Below, piece by piece: positions 30,934 through 40,389 of a stretch of 47,374 bases of DNA. Source of the DNA: Branchiostoma floridae (taxonomy: Eukaryota; Chordata; Leptocardii; Amphioxiformes; Branchiostomatidae); NCBI RefSeq assembly GCF_000003815.2, contig NC_049987.1, positions 3,956,324-4,003,697 of the forward strand. Direction: 5' to 3'. Position 1 is the first letter of the stretch, and each line of letters starts with the position of its first letter. Below the pieces are notes generated by a model, which saw nothing but the letters and a program-made list of their open reading frames with translations, searched no databases and was not told where the DNA came from. A program made the position numbers and the translations under genes.

Positions 30934-31139
30934 ATATTTCAGCCATGCCATAGGTATGGTGAAATATACTGTATTCGTAATGCTTCTTCTTTCTTTTTCT
31001 TCTACTTCTACTTCTTCTTCTTTCTCCTGTCAAATCTTCAAAACGCGTTATCACCGTTGTTCCTGGACCGACCCGAATGACTCGAAATTTGGCACAAGAG
31101 TGAAGTGGGCCAATGCCCTTAGGCGTTTTTTTCATATCT

Positions 31140-31690
31140 GCCTTTAACTAAAATGATTTTATTGATTTTTTGGCAATTTTTAGACCAAAACTGTATAATT
31201 TGGCCCTTGTAACCTGGTTAGAATGACCCGAAATTTGGTACAGAGGTGCCTTGATCATATACCCACATGGAGTCAATTTTTGGCATACAGTACAACAGTA
31301 CTGTTTTGGCATACAGTACAACAAAATGCTTAATTTTGCGACTTTCTTGGGAATTTTTTGACAAAAAATACATTTGTGGCTCCTGTATCGTGGTTTGATC
31401 TGAAATCTGGCATTGAAGTGCACTTTACAAATGCGCACATGGATTCAATAACACTTTTGGTATGCAGTACAACAAAATGCGTAATTTTGCGATTTTTGGC
31501 AATTTTTTCCAAAATTGGACACTTTTGGCTTCTGTACACCTGTTCTGCAACCAAATGATCTAAATTATGGTACAGGGGTGCACTAGATATTCATTCAAAT
31601 GAACCATGTATCGTTTTTTGGCATGAACTACTTCAAAACGATTTTTAAAAATATTTTTTGGGTCATTTTTCGATGGCCACAGGGTCAACG
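31140..31690. repeat. Tandem array, about 170-bp unit, three to four copies
   Basis: The repeated landmarks are GGCATACAGTACAACA, AAATGCGTAATTTTGCGA, TTTTTGGCAATTTTT, then GAC(C)AAAA, GGCTCCTGTA, CTGAAATTTGGTACAGAGGTG and CACATGGA.TCAAT. Units are diverged by substitutions and indels. It is non-coding; open frames arise from the repeat. Confidence 0.75.
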
Positions 31691-31814
31691 ACCTTGGTTG
31701 ACGATATTTTGAGGTTTTCTCACTTGCTGAACTGTATGCCAATATAACTTAATTAAAACGGTAACCAATCGCTTAGCCCGAATCAATTTCGTGAGGAGGA
31801 TTTGGCAGCCAATA

Positions 31815-32550
31815 AGCGAGGCTGGTGTTATATGGAAGAGTCCATTGTTACACGGAGGGGTTCATTTTTTAAAACTTCATCTTCGGGCTGGGGATTATGT
31901 AAAGTCTTTCAGTGGGTGTATTTTTGGAGTGGTATTTTGCAATTTTACATGGGGTATGCTGAAGGTATTCTTGACGGTGGGGGACTTTTTAAAATTCATA
32001 GTTTGGACTTTAGTGACTACTAGTATGTCAAAGTCTCTCAGTGGGGTTATTTTGGACTGGTCTAATTTACATGGGGTGTACTGGAGGAGTCCATTCTTGC
32101 ATGGGAGGGACATCTTTTTTGAAAATCCATCTTTGGACTTTCGTGACTATTTCAAAGTCTTTCAGTAGGGTACTAGTATTTGTGGACTGGTCTAATTTGC
32201 AATTTGACATGGGGTGTGCTGGAAGAATCCATTCTTGCACGGATGGGGACATTATCTAAAATCCATTTTTTTTAGTATGGTGATTATGTCAAAGTGTTTT
32301 TAGACGGTCCATTATACCTTTTCATGAACCTTTTTTGCTAACTACAATTTTGGATTCGGTTTCTTATTCAAAAGGCCATGTTTCCAGTGGGAGTATTTCT
32401 GGACTTGTCTATCGTGCCTATCGTGCAAATTCACATGGGGTGAACTGGAGTCTATTCTTGCACTTTGTAAGATTCATTTTTTTGGGTTGAACCGTCATTA
32501 TTCAAAATTATTTTTCAAATGGGTGATTTTGTTGTTGCACGTGGAGGGAG
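31815..32550. repeat. Tandem array, about 120-140-bp unit, five to six copies
   Basis: ACATGGGGTGTGCTGGA recurs at about 31950, 32069, 32208 and 32434, with a variant at 31830. Each is followed by GTCCATTCTTGCACGG, TTTTTTAAAATCCATC, TTTGGACTTT.GTGACTA and CAAAGTCTTTCAGTGGGG. An open frame of 125 codons through it only reflects the repeat. Confidence 0.8.
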
Positions 32551-32639
32551 ATGGCTGAAATATGATGTATTTGCTCTCAAGCTAATGTCGGCCTTTCTAG
32601 CTATCTGTTTACGTTCCAACAGTCATGAACTACATGTGT

Positions 32640-33395
32640 TACATTAATTGAAGTCCAATTAATGAATCATAAAAAACAATACTATTGAATAGAATTATAT
32701 AAATTATATAAGTTCCTCATGAGTAATGCAAATTAAGTTCTTATTTGCTTAACATGCATATAATTGTGTACTTCTTTGCCTAAGCTACTTGCATGTTCAA
32801 ATTAATGGAAATCCGTCGTCCATTTCTTCATTTATTCTTTTTGGAGTGTTCTGACAAAAATGCAGTTCCAAATTAAAAAAAAAATGCCAGCGAGCTGAAA
32901 CGTGAAAAACCTTGTTCTGACGTCGTAAGCTATCTACACGTCGAAACCGCATCATGTCCAGGACAAGAGCTACATTTAAAGAATGCTTCTATAGAATATT
33001 CTCATTACTTATGAAAACGACCTCCTCATTTACATAATTTCGATTCCTTTCTGTACATCTTTATCAAAGCTATTCAGGTACAAAAATCATGAAAATCCGT
33101 TATTCCTATATCTTTAAATTTTTTTAAATGCCCCTGCAATTCCACAATTCCAACCTAGTCCATGGGGGGGGGGGGGGTGTGCTTACATCACCCTTTTCCG
33201 ATCGCAAGAGGTATCTAACACCGTAAATTCGTGACCATAGCCGTTACGCTGAAGACACTAAGGGGTACAAACAATCTAATCATTTCTAGCTTTTCTCACA
33301 CCGTACCAACACACTAAGTATTAAACCAATCCACTCTGTTCTTGAGTTATCTTGTTCACAGACAGACAAACAGACACACAGAGGTAATGACACAA
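32640..33395 (-). repeat. Decayed inverse copy of the ACCTTYGCCA repeat family
   Basis: On the + strand the right part shows AATCTAATCATTTCTAGC, CCAATCCACTCTGTTCTTGAG and the CA/GACA-rich tract, matching the family head in inverse orientation. The left part has ATGCAAAT-type motifs and GAAATCCGT. The ends are lost. A run of about 13 G lies near 33164-33177. Confidence 0.55.
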
Positions 33396-34156
33396 TACCT
33401 TCGTACAATTGAAGCATGTTACAGATACGTTTTGCAAAACGTAATTTGATCAATGAAAGACTTGTATGAGCCTTTACTGTTATGTTTATTAGGATGTTAA
33501 GTTTATCTTTTTTTGAACTATGTATAATATTTGTTGCATATATTGTACCAATGTACAATTGTCGTGCAATAAAGTTATTCTATGTAGGGGTGGTGCTGCT
33601 GAAGGCAGGTGCCTTTTCAGTTGCGATACTTCACTTTTCAGAAAGGTGGCCCAGAGCATAGGGTATGTCATGTTACGTTAAACAATCGCTATTGTTATTT
33701 TTTACACGATTTTTCTGTCGAACACGTGCAATTCGGGTTGTCGGCGGACATTGGGGGCAAATCAGTAGGGCGGGGGTAGGGGGCGGTTAAGCAAAATTAC
33801 ACTGGGGGCAAATTAAAGAAGGGGAATGACGGGGCAAAGCAAGGAGTTTGGTTGGGGTGAAGTATACTGGGGCACAAAAATGACCTTGCACTCTGATACT
33901 TTTACTACATGCAAGTCTTTTATTTCTGCATATCAATACAAGTGAATCAGTTAGAAGTAATTTGTAACCCTCCTGATTTTTTTTTCATTTTAATCACAAT
34001 CCCGATAAAGCTCATATATGCAGTTTAACACAGCTGTATTCTCTAATATCAAAGTCGCTTAACATCCGACCAAATGGATTTTTGACCATATTCTAATAAT
34101 AATACAAATTGATACTTAAAATAGGCCTATTCATCTCATGTAGTGTTTTACTTTTT
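33396..34156. other. Spacer and 3' flank of the NHL gene
   Basis: No exon was recognised. On the - strand an AATAAA (TTTATT at 33919-33924) lies 233 bp past the NHL-protein stop and could be its poly(A) signal. A G-rich patch at about 33750-33860 has no visible order. Confidence 0.45.
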
Positions 34157-37100
34157 TTACACAATGCCTTCCTTTACATCTTGCAGGGCAAAGTTTTCTG
34201 TCAAAATCGATTTAGTACGTGCTGTAACTAACAGCCGTCCTTCTGGTCCCACTGCAATACGATAAATCCTCCTTAGTTCAGTAGCAACTTTGCGAACAAA
34301 TTTCCCTTGACCGCTAAAAATGGACACCCAACTCTTCTCATGCCATTGTCCTTGATTTGCCACCAAGATATGACCGGACATGTCAGTACAGATATCTCGG
34401 GGATATGTCCGCCCGCCATTATCCCTGCCATCACCCCCAAAATTGAACAGAAGATGTCCTGTCTGGTTAAACACGTGAACAATGTTGTAGTCTAACGTGC
34501 AAATGTCCCCATCTCTGTTAACGGCAATCGATGATGAACAGGAGATCTGAAGTTTCCTAACAAACGTGCCGTTTGAATGATATATGAACATCTTGCAGCC
34601 TCCGATGTCATATTTTGTGATAACGATGTTGTCACTTTTTAAATCCACGGCAATACCATGAATGCTGATACTGTTTGGAACCCCAAACTTAGCCAACGCA
34701 CGACCATCCCTGTCGTACTGTACGGCATACGAGCCAACAATTTCCAACTTGCCCACTACCCATAGGTTATCATCGTCGTCAATTGAGATATCCTGCGGAG
34801 TCATGATACTGCCAGGTTTCTCGGGAACAGTTGTCAAGAAATGACGAATGTAAACCCCATCCATGTTAAATACTTGTACTCGGCGGTCATCATGATCCGC
34901 TACGAATATCTCGTTTCTAGATGATACAGCAACTCCAGCTAGGCAAGTAAACTTCCCTAACATTGATCCCCGCCCACCGAATGTGATGACGTCCCGTTTT
35001 CCATCATCTTCCATTGTCCCTAAAACAACAAGAATAACATAGACACCATTTACAGAGTGACATGAGACGCATGCAAGACATGGTCAACTAATAACCCGGT
35101 GTGACAGCGATCTCGCCCCCCCGTGATCTCGCCCCCCCGGGGGCGAAATCACTAGCGATCTCGCCCCCCCGGGGCGAAATCGCTAGCGATCTCGCCCTCC
35201 CCGGCTAGTGATCTCGCCCCCCTACCTCGCCCCCCTTTAGCGATTTCGCCCCCCCCCCAAAAAAAACGGGTTTACATGACATTTTAGAAGTTGATTGGTA
35301 TAAATCACAAAATGCAGTTTCAGAATGATATAAGTACACGAGTTTGATACATAACTCCATTCATAGTATCAATATTAACGTAAGTACATGGCAATAAGAT
35401 AGTTGAACTTGTTTCAGACAAGGAGGGTTGGGTCCCTTGTATTCCCATTATTGCATATACCTGAGTCTTGACATAAGATGTATTTCATTGTATTCACCTG
35501 TCGTCAAACAACCTATATATCTCCAATATGAAGTCTCTACCATGAAGTGACCACAAAAAACTATGTAATGTCTTTATTAATTATGCAAATATTAGGTATT
35601 AATTAGAATAACGCACATCTTGGTATATGCACCTGGCCAAGGGATATCTTCAACTCCAACATGGCTGTTTTTTCTAGTATTTAGGAACTGATGCATTTAC
35701 CCGTGTTTCTTAAGACTGGTACTTTACCAGTGTTTGTGTAGCATTTAGCAACAGCTATATCAACTTGCGCGTAGATAGTGTTTATAATGAGAAACTATTA
35801 TTCACGTGTGTTTTTGTTAGTGCTTTGGAAATGTTTCCAGCACAAGAAAGAAAACACTGTGACAAATTGAAAACATATAGCTGACGTATTCCGTACCATA
35901 GACGGTGTTGATTTATACGTTCGCAGTAGCACTGTTTTTATGCCACCTCAGCTGCAAAAATTGTCTTTTTCATTTCAATGCCATGTTTGCACCGAACAAT
36001 ATAGTATCAACTTTCGAGGTATGACAGGCATCTTACGGTACGGTAATAAGGTGCCATAAGGTACCAGGTAACACACCATACACGTTACTCCCCAGGTGCA
36101 GTATAGTACCAGGTAGCGCACCTGTAATATGTAGTAACCAGCTGCTCTTGGGGGGGGGGGGGGCGAAAACGCTAAAGGGGGGCGAAAACGCTAGTGATCT
36201 CGCCCCCCGGGGGGGCGAGATCGCTGTCACACCGGTCCCGAATTGTATTTCAGTCAGCAAGTTTTTCCTTATACATACCTTTACCATACTGGCTGATAGA
36301 GGTGTGTAAGTTCTTTCTTGTTGTGATATAGTCAAAAGTTGTCATGGCTGTGTTGGTGTACGCGGTCGATGTGAAAACCTGTCAAAGCAGTACATAAATT
36401 AGTTTCGGTAATTCTTATTGCTAGGCCATTTGAACCAGAGGCACATTTAAACGAAGAATAACATTTAATACGAAGACGATTTATACTTAATCATCAAAAT
36501 GATAAAAGCGGTATTTACCCCATTACTGAACCCTCAAACCACCGTATGGAGTCTAAACTGACCCCAGACACATATCAATAGTGAAACAACCAGAGGGGCG
36601 AGTAAGAACAGAAAGAAACAACACCCCGACTCCCGGGATTCGAACCCGCGCCGAACCCGGGCAGCCGGATCACAAATCGAACGTGCAAACCGTTCGGCCA
36701 AAAGGCTTAAGCCGTTAGGCGTCTTCGGTTTAGCAGTCCTTTGCCGTTATGGCATTTCTGGGTGAAAACAAATTTACTTCAATGAGTTGTTTGTATATAT
36801 GTCTTATTATAACTTCTCATGCGTTTTAGCAAGATTGGCGTATTGTTAATTAAGTTACCCTAGAAAGTTTTTACATGGTCCAGTGGGGTCAACACTGACC
36901 CCAATATTCTTTTAAACAAACTTTTGAGACCCGCACTTAAATCTGTTATCGTATGATCACGAAAATTTCAGAGAATGATCTACATGTAAAACAAAATTAT
37001 GGTAACAACTTTTGTGTCGTTATCATGTTATATGACGACATCCTGGCGTCATCTAGCTGATTTCGGTCGCCATCTTGAATTTTGACTGAAGACGTCAAAA

Positions 37101-37490
37101 AATAGCCTTAATTATCAATATTGAATAATGAAATCTACGTTGAATTGCATAAGATGTGGTTTGCTCAGAAAACCTAAAATTTTGAGTGTTTCAGCCAACA
37201 TAAGAAGAATTCGCAATAAATATACCTGGCATAATTCCGTTGCCATGGCAACGCCAAAAATGATGAATTTACTTTATATTTTCACTTTAAATGTTTGCTA
37301 TCAACATTTTGGTGGCCCTAGCGTAAGCCGTTCAGGAGCTATGCGACATTGAAATTGGTGCAGGCATTAAAAAAAAAACCTACCCGGTGTGCATATAGTT
37401 AGGGCAAAATGGAGTCCTAGTGATCATTACCATAAATTATAATAATGAGCTAGAATTATTCTCACCTAATCATGCCAAATAGATAAATAA

Positions 37491-37562
<72 letters not shown>

Positions 37563-40357
37563 CACAAAAAGAGTAACCAAAAAGACTGTATTTGTACAAA
37601 ACGGTAATTAGTCGGAAAAAAGCTACGGTGATTTGAGGGTTAAAGAAATCACAATTATATTCCCCAGCTGTTCTACATCGGACGAACAGAAAGGCTCTTT
37701 CCTCTTAAAACCCACAAAACCCAAAGATTGTAGAAAAAGTGGGACACTTTGTCTTACTCTGCTTCGAAAAAAGAAGTCAAACCCAAACTATCTAGATATA
37801 ACAATATAAAACCAGTTGGGGTTAGCTTCTACAGTTATCTTGTCGTTTTACCTGACAACGTCAACTCACAACCTGATTCATTCGCTATTTTTTACTTGAC
37901 TAAAGCAAGAAACTGCTTATTCTCCCATCATACTAATACGAGGGGCGTGCAATTAGTAATGGTCCTGACCCATTTCCCATAGGAGGAGATTAATGAAACT
38001 TGGCACAGTTATTAGTCTTTCTCTTCATAGGAATCACCCAGAGTTATGCATTTCTCCCATCGTTTGATGCAGCTCTGGACACCGATTTTGTAGGACACCC
38101 CAGGTTGGTCCTCCAACTGATGCCTCATCAATGGCACAAGAGGGACGACCAGGTCTGGGAGCTGTTTCCACAGACTTCCAGCCACGTTTGAATTCAGGAT
38201 GCCAGCGTTTTACAAGGTCATATGATGGGGCATCATCACCATAAGTTTCATTTATTTCATCAAAAGTCTTCTTTGGTGTGCGTCCTTTCAAATACAAAAA
38301 CCGGATCACTGCGCGACACTCAACTGGTTCCATTTCACACCTGGTCCATTTCGCACCTGACTAAGTTCAAACACCAGTAAATCAGAAACCACAATTAGTT
38401 CAGAGCTGTCTTTTGCAACATAACCCATAGAGATATGAATTATTACACATACAAAATTTCATTTAGATCAGACAACTGGAAGTGGGTCAGGACCAATACT
38501 TATTGCACGCCCCTCGTACCTTGAACCATTTACAATTGTTTACAATTGTTGACGACGATCTTTAGAGTACCACTGTGTATAAGGCAAGGAAAGGTAATGC
38601 AGAAAATCATGTAACTATTTACCTCGACGGTCCTAATCTGCGTTGTAGGATACAGAGGGTTGGGCGGAGGGGATTTCAGGGGCCCGGCGATAAAGACTCC
38701 TGTCAGGATCATTGCTACTCCGACGGATGCCGTGATGAATGCACAAACCAGCTGTGCGCATGTGCGAGAGGAACACAGTAGGACTCGAGGAGCAGGTTCC
38801 CCATCTGTAGCAAGTGGTAGAATTTAAACCAACGGAAATCACACATGATAGCACACATAAATAGATGTTTGTTTGATATATGTTTTTTTCCCAATCGCTG
38901 TGAACGTAACAATAAAATCTATAATCATAAGACATAAATAAAGCTGTATATGTCTCAACAAGCCGATATTCCATAAGCCTACAATAAAGCAACAACCTCA
39001 TTATTGGGCTTTTTAGCCAACCATGGCTTTAGACTTTGTACGTAAAATAATTAGCTTCCCATAAATATAGACACATGTTGTATTGGTTTAACAGGTAACT
39101 TAAACAGGTGAACGTGAAAAAAATATACGTAAATTTCAACACTACAACCGAATTACTCACCAAATTTTGTGGCTCTAATAGGGTTAATAGGGTTAATGGC
39201 CTTGTGTTAGGAAAAATACTTAGATGTACCGGTAATAAAAAAAGATCTGTGACATGTATGATATGATAACATAAAATGGAAAAAGCAGACTCCCAATGTA
39301 GTGAAAAACTAGAGTTCCACGACCCCATACCTTCGCCAAATAATCCTACCTTTCTTTACAACTGCTGTTTTAATTGTTTATCATTAATTATGCAAATAAT
39401 GTTCTTATTTGCATTAATTGTATCAGTTGATCATCTCCTCTACCAGACAACAGACGTACACAATCTATGTTAAGAAAGAAGGCTTTTATCGCATTTTCTG
39501 TTAATTTATGCAAATGAGGGTTCGTTTGCATAATTCATTTGCATAATTAATGTTCAAACATGTTCTTATCATCAATTATGCAAATAATGTTCTTATTTGC
39601 ATTAATTGTATCAGTTGATCATCTCCTCTACCAGACAACAGACGTACACAATCAATGTTAAGAAAGAAGGCTTTTATCGCATTTTCTGATAATTTATGCA
39701 AATGAGGGTTCGTTTGCATAATTCAATTGCATAATTAATGTTCAACCGTGTTCTCCTGTACATAACTTCCAAATGCTACAAGTAAGAAGTTACTGTCATT
39801 TACCACAATGAAATTGTAGAATTTTTTCATTAATCATGCAAATTAGGCATCAATGCATAATATATATCAATCAATATTCTTCTCCTTCTAAGTTACAGGT
39901 GTCACATGTTGCAATGGTCCCATAATGGAACTGAGCGTGTTCATAAAATTTCATAATTAATTATGCATATTGGATATGGATTTGCATAATTAATATGCCA
40001 TTATATGAAGCATCACTTAAGCTATCTACATACCAAAAATGATAACAATTCGTTAACCCGTTTTTGAGTTATTCCCTTTTAAAGTCTGACACTAAACCTG
40101 CCCTGCAGTTGCAAAACAAGCCGCTAGGGAGCCCAAACATACAGCACTTACTCTCGGCATCAAGAGCTGTCTACCACTAAAAAATTTTGGCCGTAGCATG
40201 TTCAGAACTTGAGATATCAAACTAGGAAGTTCTGCTGAAGTACCATAAAAGGCTGCTAGGGGGCCCAAAATCTAATCGTTTCCAGGTCTCATCAAGACCT
40301 ACTCACATACAGAATATCAATACAATCCATCCAGGCGTTCTTGAGTTATTCTGGTCT

Positions 40358-40389
<32 letters not shown>

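Larger units (their letters stand above)
30934..32563 (-). mobile_element. Element with ATATTTCAGCCAT inverted termini and internal tandem arrays
   Basis: Perfect 13-bp inverted termini lie at 30934-30946 (ATATTTCAGCCAT) and 32551-32563. Next to the left end, TATGGTGAAATATACTGTATTCGTAATG-like sequence and a TTCTTC-rich tract mirror the right end of the element ending at 24973, in opposite orientation. The outer right flank (to about 32610) mirrors 22122-22157. Inside are two different tandem arrays and no transposase. This is inferred to be a second member of the same family with another internal payload. Confidence 0.5.

Noticed and set aside
31791-32168. 125-codon open frame on + strand
   Set aside because: It runs entirely through the 120-140-bp tandem array; its repeated residues simply mirror the repeat units and there is no family similarity or splice context.
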